Source: Micromonospora kangleipakensis
GTDB lineage: Bacteria; Actinomycetota; Actinomycetes; Mycobacteriales; Micromonosporaceae
Reading direction: 5' to 3'
DNA: 64,000 nucleotides
Assembly: GCF_004217615.1 (NCBI RefSeq)
Contig: NZ_SHLD01000001.1
Span: forward strand, 3,286,001-3,350,000
The position numbers were made by a program, and so were the translations under genes. The notes beneath the pieces were generated by a model. That model searched no databases. It saw only the letters and a list, made by a program, of their open reading frames with translations, and had not been told where the DNA came from. Below are positions 37,755 to 47,067 of the stretch, in pieces; position 1 is the first letter of the stretch; each line of letters starts with the position of its first letter.

Positions 37755-38816
37755 ATGGGGACGCGCGCGGCGGTGGTTGGTGGCGGAATCGGCGGGCTGG
37801 CGACGGCGATCGGCCTGCGGGCGGCCGGCTGGGAGGTGACCGTCCTGGAGCGGGCCGCCGGCCTGCCGGAGACCGGCACCGGGCTGGGCATCTGGCCGGC
37901 GGCGCTGCGGGCCCTCGACGCGCTCGGGGTGGGGGAGCAGGTCCGCAGGCGAGGGCGCCGGCAGGACGACGGGGTGATCCGCCGCCCGGACGGCTCCCGG
38001 ATCGCCACCATCGACGTCGGCCGGCTGGAACGCCGGCACGGCGAGCCGGTGCACCTGGTGACCCGGCCGGTGCTGCTCGGCGTCCTCGCCGGGGCGCTGC
38101 CGACGGGCACGGTCCGGTTCGGCGCGCCGGTCGACGACCCGGCCACCCTCGCCGAGGCGTACGACCTGGTGGTCGGCGCCGACGGGATCGGCAGCGTGGT
38201 CCGGGCCGGGCTGTACGGCGACCGGTACCCGCTTCGCCGCACGGGCACGGTGGCCTGGCGCGGGGTGGCCGACGTCGAGGTGGCGACCGGCGGCGAGACC
38301 TGGGGACGCGGGCGCAAGTTCGGCGTCACCCCGGAGGGGCCGGGCCGGACCAACTGGTACGCGGCCGTCGCCCTCCCCGAGGGGCACCCGCCGCCCGCCG
38401 ACGATCGGGCCGAGCTGCGCCGGCTCTTCGGCGACTGGCACGAGCCGATCCCGCGGCTGCTGGCCGCGCTCACCGCGGAGGGCGTCCTCCGGCACGAGGT
38501 GTGCGACCTGACGCCGCTGCCCTCGTACGTGGCCGGGCGGGTGGCGCTGCTCGGCGACGCCGCCCACGCGATGACGCCCGACCTGGGGCAGGGCGCCTGC
38601 CAGGCGTTGATCGACGCGGTGGCGCTGGCCGAGTGCCTGCGCGCCACCGACGACGTGCCGGCGGCGCTCCTGGCCTACGACCGCCGGCGCCGCGGCCCCA
38701 CCCGGCGGATCGCCGCGACGGCCCGGTGGGCGGGGCGGTTGTCGCAGGCCCGGCGCCTGCTGCCGGCGCGGGACGCGCTGCTGCGGCTGGCGCTGGCCGC
38801 CGGCCCGCCCGGGTGA
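37755..38816 (+). CDS. FAD-dependent monooxygenase
   Basis: 353 residues, group A flavin monooxygenase. FAD motif RAAVVGGGIGGLATAIGLRA, middle DLVVGADGIGS and third motif LLGDAAHAMTPDLGQGACQA. TACGGT, 6 nt and the ATG form a leaderless promoter. The short C-terminus without an extra domain resembles small salicylate- or zeaxanthin-epoxidase-like hydroxylases. Substrate unknown; likely induced through the divergent TetR. Confidence 0.9.
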   Translation: MGTRAAVVGGGIGGLATAIGLRAAGWEVTVLERAAGLPETGTGLGIWPAALRALDALGVGEQVRRRGRRQDDGVIRRPDGSRIATIDVGRLERRHGEPVHLVTRPVLLGVLAGALPTGTVRFGAPVDDPATLAEAYDLVVGADGIGSVVRAGLYGDRYPLRRTGTVAWRGVADVEVATGGETWGRGRKFGVTPEGPGRTNWYAAVALPEGHPPPADDRAELRRLFGDWHEPIPRLLAALTAEGVLRHEVCDLTPLPSYVAGRVALLGDAAHAMTPDLGQGACQALIDAVALAECLRATDDVPAALLAYDRRRRGPTRRIAATARWAGRLSQARRLLPARDALLRLALAAGPPG

Positions 38817-38829
38817 GCTGGGACACAAA

Positions 38830-38852
38830 CGATACGATCCGGTTCCGTATCG
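38830..38852 (+). promoter_or_regulatory. Operator candidate upstream of the MFS exporter
   Basis: CGATACG (38830-38836) and CGTATCG (38846-38852) form a dyad with a 9-nt spacer. Related pieces, CGTTACG and TTTCGTATTTCG, follow within 60 nt. The region is richer in A and T than its flanks. Confidence 0.45.
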
Positions 38853-38937
38853 AAACCTCTTCACCTAGGCTCGGCATCGTTACGAGTCTGCCCCGTTTCG
38901 TATTTCGACGCGGGGAAAGCCGGGGGGAGAACCGGAC

Positions 38938-40506
38938 ATGCAACCGCACGAGAACACCGGACATCCGAGGAGGTGGGCGATCCTCGGGGTGCTGGTGATC
39001 AGCCTCCTCGTCGTCGTCCTCGACAACACCATCCTCAACGTCGCGCTGCGCACCCTCGCCGACCCGGTGCACGGCCTCGGGGCCAGCCAGGGCGAGCTGG
39101 AGTGGTCGATCAACTCCTACACGCTGGTCTTCGCCGGCCTGCTCTTCACCTTCGGGGTGCTCGGCGACCGCGCCGGCCGCAAGCGCTTCCTCGTGGCCGG
39201 CCTGATCATCTTCGGCCTCGCCTCGCTGCTGTCGGCGTACGCGCAGAGCCCGGCGCAGCTGATCGGCGCCCGCGCCCTGATGGGGGTCGGCGGCGCGGCC
39301 ATCATGCCGGTCACCCTCTCGATCATCTCCAACGTCTTCGACCCGCGCGAGCGTGGCCGGGCGATCGGCATCTGGGCCGGCGCGGTCGGCCTCGCCGTGG
39401 CGATCGGCCCGATCCTCGGCGGCGCCCTGCTGGAGCACTACTGGTGGGGCTCGGTCTTCCTGATCAACGTGCCGGTGGTGGCGATCGGCGTGGTGCTGGT
39501 CGCCGTCCTGGTGCCCGAGTCGCGCGACCCCAACCCGGGCCGGGTCGACCTGCTCGGCGTGCTGCTCTCGGTGGTCGGCCTGGTCGCGCTCACCTACGGC
39601 ATCATCGACGGCGGCGAGCACGGCTTCGACCGGCCGCTGGTCTGGGTCTCGATCCTCGGTGGCCTGGCCGTGCTGGGCTGGTTCATCCGCCACGAGCTGC
39701 GCAGCGAACACCCGTCGCTGGACGTCCGGCTCTTCCGGGTGCCCCGCTTCGCCGCCCCGGTGGCGCTGGTCGGCCTGGTCTTCTTCGCCGCCATGGGCGT
39801 AATGTTCTTCAACGCGTTCTACCTGCAGCTGGTGCGGGGCTACAGCCCGCTGGAGACCGGTCTGCTCTTCCTGCCCTTCGCCGCCGCGCAGCTCTTCTTC
39901 GCGCCGCGCAGCGCGGCGATGGTCCGCCGCTTCGGCGGTCGGGCGGTCGCGGTGGTCGGTCTCGTGCTGACCGCGGTGGCGCTCGGCGCGTTCGTCTTCG
40001 TCGACGAGGTCACGCCGATCTGGGTGGTCCTGGTCCTGACCTTCCTCCAGGGCACCGGCATGGCGAACATCATGCCGCCGGCCACCGAATCGATCATGTC
40101 GGCGCTGCCGCGGGAGAAGGCCGGCGTCGGCTCGGCGGTCAGCAACACCGTCCGGCAGGTCGCCGGCGCGCTCGGGGTCGCGGTGCTCGGTTCGGTGCTC
40201 TCCGCGGTCTACCGGGAGGACATCGCCTCGGCGGTCGCCGGCCTGCCCGGCCCGGCCCGGGACGCGGCCGACGAGTCCATCTCCGGCGCGTACGCGGCGG
40301 CGGCCCAGCTCGGGCCGGCGGCGCCGAAGCTGATCGCGGCGGCCAACGACTCGTTCGTCGCGGCGATGCACTGGGCGGCCGGGCTCTCCGCCGTGGTGGC
40401 CGCGCTCGGCATCCTGATCGCGCTGCGCTGGATGCCGGGTCGCCCGGCGGCCGGCCCGACCGAGGCTCGACCGGCCGTCGAGCCGGAGTTGGCCGGGACC
40501 GCCTAG
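38938..40506 (+). CDS. MFS drug exporter, DHA2 (EmrB/QacA) family
   Basis: 522 residues, 14 membrane helices. The first helix [20 protein letters not shown] carries the Asp-x-Thr motif D1 of 14-helix drug antiporters; motif A reads [12 protein letters not shown] and motif C is in the [20 protein letters not shown] stretch. It would pump a cationic or lipophilic compound out using the proton gradient. The purine-rich GGGGGGAGA lies 7 nt before the ATG. The downstream TetR gene starts 11 nt after its stop and is the likely local regulator. Confidence 0.93.
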   Translation: MQPHENTGHPRRWAILGVLVISLLVVVLDNTILNVALRTLADPVHGLGASQGELEWSINSYTLVFAGLLFTFGVLGDRAGRKRFLVAGLIIFGLASLLSAYAQSPAQLIGARALMGVGGAAIMPVTLSIISNVFDPRERGRAIGIWAGAVGLAVAIGPILGGALLEHYWWGSVFLINVPVVAIGVVLVAVLVPESRDPNPGRVDLLGVLLSVVGLVALTYGIIDGGEHGFDRPLVWVSILGGLAVLGWFIRHELRSEHPSLDVRLFRVPRFAAPVALVGLVFFAAMGVMFFNAFYLQLVRGYSPLETGLLFLPFAAAQLFFAPRSAAMVRRFGGRAVAVVGLVLTAVALGAFVFVDEVTPIWVVLVLTFLQGTGMANIMPPATESIMSALPREKAGVGSAVSNTVRQVAGALGVAVLGSVLSAVYREDIASAVAGLPGPARDAADESISGAYAAAAQLGPAAPKLIAAANDSFVAAMHWAAGLSAVVAALGILIALRWMPGRPAAGPTEARPAVEPELAGTA

Positions 40507-40517
40507 GTTGGGCGACA

Positions 40518-41126
40518 ATGTCTGACATGACCTCCACCGCCGATGCTCCGCGGTCGCCCGGGCGACCGCGGAGCGTCCGCGCGGACGAAGCCATCATCGA
40601 GGCCACCCTCGACCTGCTCGCCGAGGGCAGCAGCATCGAGACGCTCTCCATCGAGGCGATCGCCGCCCGCGCCGGGGTCGGCAAGGCCACCATCTACCGG
40701 CGCTGGTCGGGCAAGGACGCCCTGCTGATCGACGCGCTGCGCCGGCTCAAGGGCATCCAGCCGCAGCCGGCCGGCCACTCCGTCCGGGACGACCTGGTGC
40801 TGCTGGTCGGCGCGGTCGGGCACAACATCGACCCCCGGGCCGCCAAGATCATGCCCTGCCTGGTGCCCGAGGTGAACCGCAGCCCGGACCACTTCCAGCT
40901 CTACCAGAACATCATCGAGCCCCGGCGGAAGCTGATGCGCGAGGTGCTCCGGCGCGGCGTCGCCAGCGGCGAACTGCGGCCCGACCTCGACATCGAGCTG
41001 ACCATGGCGCTGCTCACCGGGCCGATGCTGATCCAGCGGATGCTGCGCTGGCACCCCGAGCTCGACGACCGGATCCTCCCCGAGCGGATCGTCGACGCCG
41101 TCCTCGACGGCATCCGCCCCCGCTGA
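40518..41126 (+). CDS. TetR-family regulator of the MFS exporter
   Basis: 202 residues. Helix-turn-helix SIEAIAARAGVGKATIYRRW, then SGKDALLIDAL; C-terminal domain of the TetR_C_16-like type. TAGGTT (40504-40509), which contains the exporter's stop codon, lies 8 nt before the ATG and could give a separate leaderless transcript. Codons 10-19 contain a 30-bp perfect palindrome at the DNA level. Confidence 0.9.
   Translation: MSDMTSTADAPRSPGRPRSVRADEAIIEATLDLLAEGSSIETLSIEAIAARAGVGKATIYRRWSGKDALLIDALRRLKGIQPQPAGHSVRDDLVLLVGAVGHNIDPRAAKIMPCLVPEVNRSPDHFQLYQNIIEPRRKLMREVLRRGVASGELRPDLDIELTMALLTGPMLIQRMLRWHPELDDRILPERIVDAVLDGIRPR
40545..40574. repeat. 30-bp perfect palindrome inside tetR
   Basis: GCTCCGCGGTCGCCC followed directly by its exact reverse complement, with no loop. 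It falls within the first 60 nt of the coding region, in the disordered tail that precedes the helix-turn-helix (APRSPGRPRS). Confidence 0.7.
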
Positions 41127-41219
41127 GCCCGGCCCCATCCACTCCAGGTCGCCGACGTGGGGGTATCCGAAGGACTCGGATGCCGCCAGTCGGCGATCCG
41201 GCGGCCGGGTCCCGCCGGG

Positions 41220-43154
41220 TCAGCCGGTGGGCGTGCGCAGGCGGTGCAGGCGCAGCGCCAGCTGCACCTCGAGGGCCCGCTCCGGCTTCTGCCAGTCCGC
41301 GCCGAGCAGCTGCCCGACCCGCTCCAACCGCTGGGTCACCGTGTTGACGTGCACGTGCAGCAGCTCCGCCGCGCGGGCCAGGCTGCCGCCCACCCCGAAG
41401 TACGCCTCCAGGGTCTTCACCAGCGCGGTGCCCCGCCGGGCGTCGTAGTCGACCACCGGCCCCACCGTGGTGGTGAGGAACCGGGCCACGTCCCGGTCTC
41501 CGGAGTCGCCGACCGCGCCGAGCAGCAGCCCGACGAAGCCCAGCTCCGCAGTGCTCGCGCCCTGCCCGGAGCGGCCCAGCGCGCCCAGCGCGGTGAGGCA
41601 GCGCTCCGCCTCGGCGAAGGTGGTGGCCAGCGACGCCGGACCGGCCGACGGGCCGCTGGCCCCGGCGGTCACCGGGCGCCCCGTCACCCGGGACAGGTCC
41701 CGGGCCACCGCCCGGGCGCTGCTGCCGGCGTCCCGCCCGGGCAGCATCAGCACCACCCGGCCGTCGCGCGCCGCCGCCAGCCCACCCCGGGTCGAGGCGT
41801 ACGTGGTGGCCCAGGAGAGCACCCGCTGCCGAGCCGAGCCGGTCGCGGCGATCGCGTCGTCGCCGATTGCCACCAGCACGTGCGGCGCGTCCAGGTCCAC
41901 CCCGAGCCGGCGGGCGCGGCTGCGCAGCGCGTCGGCGTCCCGCAGCGGCCGGGCGATCAGGTCGTCGAGCAGCTCGCCCCGGACCCGCCCCTCCGCCTCG
42001 GCGACGGTCCGGCGGAACAGCAGCAGCAGCGCGGTGACCAGCGCGGCGCGCTCCAGGATCCGCTGGTCCGCGTCGACCAGCTCGCCGTCGGGGCGCAGCA
42101 CCAGCGCGCCCAGGTTCTCCGCGCCGGCCACCACCGCGGCGTACCAGAGCGGCCCCCGGCGCACGCTGCGCCCCTCGGTACGCGACGCGGCCACCGCCTC
42201 CACCATGTCCGCCCGGTCCGGTTCGTCGATCTGCCCGACCCGGGCGAGCTGGCGGCCCTCGGCGTCCAGCGCCAGCAGCGCCCCGTCCAGCACGTCGGTC
42301 ACCGCAGCCGCCACGTCCTCCACCCCGCCGCCGCGCAGCACCAGCGCGGTCATCCGGTCGTGGGCCGCGGCGGCCCGCTCCACCGAGCTGCTGTGCGCCC
42401 GGATGGTGCTGTTCGCCGACGACAGCTCCGCCAGCGCCGAGCGGGTCTCCGCGAGCAGCCGGGCGGTGTCGATCGCCACCGCCGCGTGCGCGGCGAGCGA
42501 CACCAGCAGCGACACCTCCTCCCGGGCGAACGGCCGGGCCGACCGGTTGGCCGCGTAGAGCACGCCGATCACGCTGGAGCCGAGCCGCAGCGGCACGCCG
42601 AGGATGGCGACCAGGCCCTCCTCGCCGACCCCGCCGTCGATCTCCCCGGTGTGCTTGAAGCGGTCGTCCTCCTGGTAGTTGGAGGTGACGTACGGGGTGC
42701 CGGTCTGCGCCACCAGGCCGCCCAGGCCATCGCCCATCTCCAGCCGCAGCCGCTGGAAGCGCGCCGAGATCGAGCCGTCGGTGACCCGCATGTACGTGTC
42801 GCCGCGCTCGTCGTCGTTGAGCGTCATGTACGCCACGTCGGTGCCGAGCAGGATCCGCGCCCGGTGCACGATCGCCCGCAGCACGTCGTCCAGGTCGCGC
42901 AGCCCGGCCAGGTCGCTCGCCGTGTCGTACAGGCCGGAGAGCTCGATCTCCCGGCGGCGCCGGCGCTCCAGCAGCGCCCGGACCCGCAGCGCCACCACCT
43001 TCGCCTGCTCCAGCTCGGCGAGCCGCTCGGCGGGCAGGCCGGCGGCCCGGGCGGCCACCAGCGGTCCCTCGAACTCGACCGCGGCGGCCTCCCGGGCCAG
43101 CAGTTCCAGGAACTCGACCGGCGACGACATGAGCGACATTGTGCGCGAGGCCAC
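41220..43154 (-). CDS. GAF-domain PucR/CdaR-type transcription regulator
   Basis: 644 residues. N-terminal coiled region (about 40-70), GAF sensor domain (about 75-225), a linker helix, a central CdaR GGDEF-like domain, and a C-terminal PucR helix-turn-helix ([20 protein letters not shown], then [16 protein letters not shown]). Proteins of this build regulate purine, sugar-acid and hydroxybutyrate use. The GTG start overlaps the SDR stop by one base, so it is co-transcribed with that gene; ATG at 43139 is an alternative. Control of the SDR and its pathway is likely. Confidence 0.88.
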   Translation of the reverse strand: MASRTMSLMSSPVEFLELLAREAAAVEFEGPLVAARAAGLPAERLAELEQAKVVALRVRALLERRRRREIELSGLYDTASDLAGLRDLDDVLRAIVHRARILLGTDVAYMTLNDDERGDTYMRVTDGSISARFQRLRLEMGDGLGGLVAQTGTPYVTSNYQEDDRFKHTGEIDGGVGEEGLVAILGVPLRLGSSVIGVLYAANRSARPFAREEVSLLVSLAAHAAVAIDTARLLAETRSALAELSSANSTIRAHSSSVERAAAAHDRMTALVLRGGGVEDVAAAVTDVLDGALLALDAEGRQLARVGQIDEPDRADMVEAVAASRTEGRSVRRGPLWYAAVVAGAENLGALVLRPDGELVDADQRILERAALVTALLLLFRRTVAEAEGRVRGELLDDLIARPLRDADALRSRARRLGVDLDAPHVLVAIGDDAIAATGSARQRVLSWATTYASTRGGLAAARDGRVVLMLPGRDAGSSARAVARDLSRVTGRPVTAGASGPSAGPASLATTFAEAERCLTALGALGRSGQGASTAELGFVGLLLGAVGDSGDRDVARFLTTTVGPVVDYDARRGTALVKTLEAYFGVGGSLARAAELLHVHVNTVTQRLERVGQLLGADWQKPERALEVQLALRLHRLRTPTG

Positions 43155-43936
43155 TAGTTGGCCGTCCAGCCCCCGTCGAGGGCGATCGAGGCGCCGGTGA
43201 TGAAGTCGGCCGGCGGGGCGCAGAGGTACGCCATCAGCTCCGCCACCTCCTCGGGCTCGATCAGCCGCTTGATCGCCGCCCGGGCCAGCATGATCTTCTC
43301 GACCACCTCGTCCTCGCCGATGCCGTGGGCGGCCGCCTGGTCGGCGATCTGGCTCTCCACCAGCGGGGTCCGGACGTACGCGGGGTTGATGCAGTTGGCG
43401 GTCACGCCGTGCGCCGCGCCCTCCAGCGCGACCACCTTCGACAGCCCTTCGAGGGCGTGCTTCGCCGACACGTACGCCGACTTGTAGGGCGAGGCGCGCA
43501 GCCCGTGGACGGAGGAGATGTTGACGATCCGCCCCCAGCCCTGGGCGTACATGTGCGGCAGGGCCCGCCGGATGATCCGGAACGGCGCCTCCACCATCAC
43601 CCGGTGGATGTAGGCGAAGCGGTCGGTGGGGAAGTCCTGCACCGGCGCCACGTGCTGGAGGCCGGCGTTGTTCACCACGATGTCCACGTCGGCGTCGAGC
43701 CGGTCCACCGCGGCGGGGTCGGCCAGGTCGATCCCCTCGGCCCGGCCGCCCGCCTCGGCGGCCACCGCCTTCGCCGCCTCCACGTTCCGGTCCACCACCA
43801 GCACGCTCGCCCCGGCCGCCGCCAGACGCAGCGCGCAGGCCCGGCCGATGCCGCTGCCACCACCGGTCACCAGTGCGCTACGACCGGAGAGGTCGACGCG
43901 TACGACGTGGGGGACCGCCACGGGTTCTGCCGTCAT
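43154..43936 (-). CDS. SDR, 3-hydroxybutyrate dehydrogenase-like
   Basis: 260-residue classical short-chain dehydrogenase. NAD site [14 protein letters not shown] motif in [17 protein letters not shown], catalytic Ser in [11 protein letters not shown], Tyr-x-x-x-Lys in [12 protein letters not shown]. The wording [28 protein letters not shown] and [10 protein letters not shown] is that of D-3-hydroxybutyrate dehydrogenases, which link ketone-body/polyhydroxybutyrate use to acetoacetate. TAACTT on the minus strand lies 8 nt before the ATG (leaderless-type). A 34-bp palindrome lies upstream. Confidence 0.85.
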   Translation of the reverse strand: MTAEPVAVPHVVRVDLSGRSALVTGGGSGIGRACALRLAAAGASVLVVDRNVEAAKAVAAEAGGRAEGIDLADPAAVDRLDADVDIVVNNAGLQHVAPVQDFPTDRFAYIHRVMVEAPFRIIRRALPHMYAQGWGRIVNISSVHGLRASPYKSAYVSAKHALEGLSKVVALEGAAHGVTANCINPAYVRTPLVESQIADQAAAHGIGEDEVVEKIMLARAAIKRLIEPEEVAELMAYLCAPPADFITGASIALDGGWTAN

Positions 43937-43980
43937 GGCGCAAGAAGTTACGAGCTGTGTGGCCGGCGGCACATGGGGCG

Positions 43981-44014
43981 GCGACACATACTCCGGTCCC
44001 GGAGTATGTGTCGC
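43981..44014. promoter_or_regulatory. 34-bp near-perfect palindrome between the SDR gene and ruvC
   Basis: Two exact 16-nt arms, GCGACACATACTCCGG and its complement, with a 2-nt loop. It lies 45 nt upstream of the SDR start and about 50 nt before the ruvC -10 box. It could be an operator for the SDR/PucR operon or a transcription barrier for ruvC. Confidence 0.6.
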
Positions 44015-44064
44015 GGCCGGCGCCGCCCGGCGTGTCCGCCCGGGGGTCCGTCCGGGGGGACCAG

Positions 44065-44070
44065 TAGGGT
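44065..44070 (+). promoter_or_regulatory. Candidate -10 box (TAGGGT) for ruvCAB
   Basis: TAGGGT gives a leader of about 34 nt with a strong GGAGGAGG site before the ruvC GTG. No LexA-type (SOS) box GAAC-N4-GTTC is seen here. Confidence 0.4.
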
Positions 44071-44110
44071 GTCGAACACACGTACTGCTGACGGCTGGGG
44101 AGGAGGCGGC

Positions 44111-44638
44111 GTGCGCGTGCTCGGCGTCGACCCGGGGCTGACCCGGTGCGGGGTCGGCGTGGTCGAGGGGGTGCCGGGCCGGCCCTGCACGCTGGTCGCC
44201 TACTACGTCGTCTACACCGACCCGGCCGACGAGCTGCCGCTGCGCCTGCTGCACCTGGACCGGTCGCTGACCGACCTGGTGGCCGAGCACCGGCCGGACG
44301 CGGTCGCCGTCGAGCGGGTGTTCAGCCAGCACAACGTCCGTACGGTGATGGGCACCGCCCAGGCCAGCGGGATCGCCGTGCTCGCCGGGGCGCGAGCCGG
44401 GCTGCCCGTGCAGACGTACACGCCGAGCGAGGTCAAGGCGGCGGTGACCGGTTCCGGTCAGGCCGACAAGGCGCAGATGACCGCCATGGTGACCCGGCTG
44501 CTGCGGCTGGCCGAGCCGCCGAAGCCGGCCGACGCCGCCGACGCCCTGGCCCTGGCCATCTGCCACGTGTGGCGCGGCGGCACCCGGTCCAAGCTGGCCG
44601 CCGCGGCCGAGCGGGCCCGACGAGGAGGAGCACGATGA
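44111..44638 (+). CDS. ruvC: Holliday junction resolvase RuvC
   Basis: Cuts Holliday junctions in recombination repair; dimeric endonuclease. 175 residues. The four acidic/catalytic positions are visible: Asp in [10 protein letters not shown], Glu in [10 protein letters not shown], and the C-terminal pair in [25 protein letters not shown] lies 5 nt before the GTG. Its stop overlaps the ruvA start by 4 nt (ATGA). Confidence 0.97.
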   Translation: MRVLGVDPGLTRCGVGVVEGVPGRPCTLVAYYVVYTDPADELPLRLLHLDRSLTDLVAEHRPDAVAVERVFSQHNVRTVMGTAQASGIAVLAGARAGLPVQTYTPSEVKAAVTGSGQADKAQMTAMVTRLLRLAEPPKPADAADALALAICHVWRGGTRSKLAAAAERARRGGAR

Positions 44639-45237
44639 TCGCCAGCGTGCGCGGCACGGTGACCGCGACCGGCCCCGACCACGCGGTGGTGGAGGTCGGC
44701 GGGATCGGCCTGGCGGTGCAGTGCGCCCCCGGCACCCTCGCCGAGCTGCGGGTCGGCCAGCCGGCCCGGCTCGCCACCAGCCTGGTCGTCCGGGAGGATT
44801 CGCTCACCCTGTACGGCTTCGCCGACGACGACGCCAAGCAGCTCTTCGAGCTGCTCCAGACCGCCAGCGGGGTCGGCCCCCGGTTGGCCCAGGCGGTGCT
44901 CGCCGTGCACACCCCGGACGCGGTGCGCAAGGCCATCGCCAACGCCGACACCGCCGCGCTGACCCGGGTGCCGGGCATCGGCAAGAAGGGCGCCGAGCGG
45001 CTGGTCCTCGAGCTGCGGGACCGGATCGGCCCGGTGCCGGTCGGTGTCGACGGCGCGGCCGGGGTGACCGGCGGCGCCTGGCCCGAGCAGGTCCGCCAGG
45101 CGCTGGTCGGGCTCGGCTGGTCGACCGCCCAGGCCGAGCAGGCGGTGGCCGTGGTCGCCGAGACCGTCGACGGGGAGACCCCGCCGGTGCCGGTCCTGCT
45201 CAAGCAGGCCATCCGCCTCCTGGGCCGGACGCGGTGA
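44635..45237 (+). CDS. ruvA: Holliday junction DNA helicase subunit RuvA
   Basis: Binds the four-way junction as a tetramer and loads RuvB. 200 residues: N-terminal OB fold ([20 protein letters not shown]), two helix-hairpin-helix motifs ([17 protein letters not shown] and [17 protein letters not shown]) and the C-terminal RuvB-binding domain after a flexible linker. GAGGAGGAG provides the ribosome site. Coupled to ruvC. Confidence 0.97.
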   Translation: MIASVRGTVTATGPDHAVVEVGGIGLAVQCAPGTLAELRVGQPARLATSLVVREDSLTLYGFADDDAKQLFELLQTASGVGPRLAQAVLAVHTPDAVRKAIANADTAALTRVPGIGKKGAERLVLELRDRIGPVPVGVDGAAGVTGGAWPEQVRQALVGLGWSTAQAEQAVAVVAETVDGETPPVPVLLKQAIRLLGRTR

Positions 45238-45295
45238 TGAGCGCGAGGAGTGAGCCGGCTCTGCGAGCCCCGCAGTCGCGAATGAAGGAAAGCTC

Positions 45296-46360
45296 ATGAC
45301 GGGGGAGAACCTGGTCTCGGCGTACGTCAGCGACGCCGAACTCGACGCGGAGGCCAGCGTCCGGCCGAAGCGCCTCTCCGAGTTCATCGCGCAGGACAGG
45401 GTCCGGGACCAGCTCGACCTGCTGCTGCAGGGCGCGATGCGGCGCGGCTCCCCGCCGGATCACATCCTGCTGTCCGGGCCTCCGGGCCTCGGTAAGACCA
45501 GTCTGGCCAACATCGTCGCCGCCGAGCTGGGCGCCGGCATCCGGGTGACCAGCGGCCCGGCGATCGAGCGCTCCGGCGACCTGGCGGCCATCCTGACCAG
45601 CCTCGCCGAGGGCGACGTGCTCTTCATCGACGAGATCCACCGGATCGCCAAGCCGGCCGAGGAGCTGCTCTACAGCGCGATGGAGGACTTCCGGGTCGAC
45701 GTGGTGGTCGGCAAGGGCCCGGGAGCCACCGCCATCCCGCTCGACGTCGAGCCGTTCACCCTGGTCGGCGCGACCACCCGGTCCGGCCTGCTCACCGGGC
45801 CGATGCGGGACCGCTTCGGCTTCGTCGCCCACCTCGACTTCTACGCCCCGGCCGACCTGGAGACGCTGCTGCACCGTTCCGCGCGGATCCTCGGCGTGCC
45901 GATCACCGAGGAGGGCGCGGCCGAGATCGCCGGCCGGTCCCGGGGCACCCCCCGGATCGCCAACCGGCTGCTGCGCCGGGTGCGGGACTTCGCCGAGGTC
46001 CGGGCCGACGGCGTGGTCAACCTGGAGACCGCGCGGGCCGCCCTGACCGTGTACGACGTCGACGCGCTGGGCCTGGACCGGCTGGACCGGGCGGTGCTGA
46101 CCGCGCTGGTCGACTCGTTCCGGGGCGGCCCGGTCGGGCTCTCCACCCTCGCGGTCGCGGTGGGGGAGCAGCCGGACACCGTCGAGGAGGTCTGCGAGCC
46201 GTTCCTGGTCCGGGCGGGCCTGCTGGCGCGTACCCCGCGGGGCCGGGTCGCGACGGAGGCCGCCTGGCGGCATCTGGGGCGTACACCGCCGAATGGTACA
46301 TTTGGCACGGATGCCCCTACCGTGCCCGATCTGTTCTCCGCACAGCCCGAACAGCCGTGA
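45296..46360 (+). CDS. ruvB: Holliday junction DNA helicase RuvB
   Basis: AAA+ motor for branch migration, 354 residues. Walker [10 protein letters not shown], Walker B in [10 protein letters not shown], sensor 1 GATTRSGLL, arginine finger region GPMRDRFGF and the C-terminal winged helix ([17 protein letters not shown]). AAGGAA lies upstream of the ATG. The 58 nt after ruvA contain no hairpin, so ruvCAB is one operon. Confidence 0.97.
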   Translation: MTGENLVSAYVSDAELDAEASVRPKRLSEFIAQDRVRDQLDLLLQGAMRRGSPPDHILLSGPPGLGKTSLANIVAAELGAGIRVTSGPAIERSGDLAAILTSLAEGDVLFIDEIHRIAKPAEELLYSAMEDFRVDVVVGKGPGATAIPLDVEPFTLVGATTRSGLLTGPMRDRFGFVAHLDFYAPADLETLLHRSARILGVPITEEGAAEIAGRSRGTPRIANRLLRRVRDFAEVRADGVVNLETARAALTVYDVDALGLDRLDRAVLTALVDSFRGGPVGLSTLAVAVGEQPDTVEEVCEPFLVRAGLLARTPRGRVATEAAWRHLGRTPPNGTFGTDAPTVPDLFSAQPEQP

Positions 46361-46406
46361 TCCGAACGTGATCTGTGCCGCATTCGGTCTTCTCAGGTGC
46401 AGGGAT

Positions 46407-46412
46407 TAGACT
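46407..46412 (+). promoter_or_regulatory. Candidate -10 box (TAGACT) for yajC-secDF
   Basis: TAGACT with a weak TTCGGT 18 nt upstream. Transcription would start near 46419, 80 nt before the yajC GTG. Confidence 0.35.
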
Positions 46413-46499
46413 TCGCCGCGGTCTGTACAGGACGTGAGATTCCGCCTCCGCTCCGGCGCCCCTCGTGCCGGTCGGAGGCCAATGGGAAGGTCGACAACC

Positions 46500-46847
46500 G
46501 TGCTTAACGCAGCAGCGAGTGGCGGGGGAGCGGGCGGTCTGACGCCGATCCTCATGATCGCTCTGCTCTTCGGCGTCATGTACTTCATGATGATCCGCCC
46601 CCAGCAGAAGCGCCGGCGCGAGGCCGAGCAGATGCAGTCCGCTCTCTCCGCGGGCGACGAGGTGGTCACCATCGGCGGTCTCTACGGCACGGTGACCGAG
46701 GTGGACGACGACACCGTCCTGCTCGAGGTCGCCCCGGGCGTGCAGACCCGGTACGCCCGCCCGGCCATCGCCCGCGTGGTCACCCGGGCCGAGCGCCCCG
46801 AGGAGACCGAGCCGGTGGCCGAGGAAGCCGACGCCGTCAAGGAGTGA
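46500..46847 (+). CDS. yajC: Preprotein translocase subunit YajC
   Basis: Small SecDF partner in the membrane, 115 residues. One transmembrane helix (ILMIALLFGVMYFMMIRP) followed by the signature QQKRRREAEQMQSALSAGDE, then VVTIGGLYGTV. Two starts are possible: ATG at 46482 with a close CGGAGG, or GTG at 46500 with GGGAAGG 9 nt upstream; the latter fits the short N-terminus of the family. The acidic tail (EETEPVAEEADAVKE) is typical of actinobacteria. First gene of the yajC-secD-secF unit. Confidence 0.93.
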   Translation: MLNAAASGGGAGGLTPILMIALLFGVMYFMMIRPQQKRRREAEQMQSALSAGDEVVTIGGLYGTVTEVDDDTVLLEVAPGVQTRYARPAIARVVTRAERPEETEPVAEEADAVKE

Positions 46848-47067
46848 CCGACCGCCCCGAAGGGGCAGCGGATTCATCCCGACAAGTGGATAGTTGGGTC
46901 GGCGCCCGACGCCGACACGCGGAACTCCCCCCGACGCCGCCGCGTCGTGACCCGGAGGCGTGTCGGTCGGCGGCGTCGACCCGCCAGAGCAGTCGGCCGG
47001 ACACCTCCGGTCCGACTTTCGTCGCCGCTGCGCCGGCGACGCGACCGTACAGGGAGACAGGACAGCC

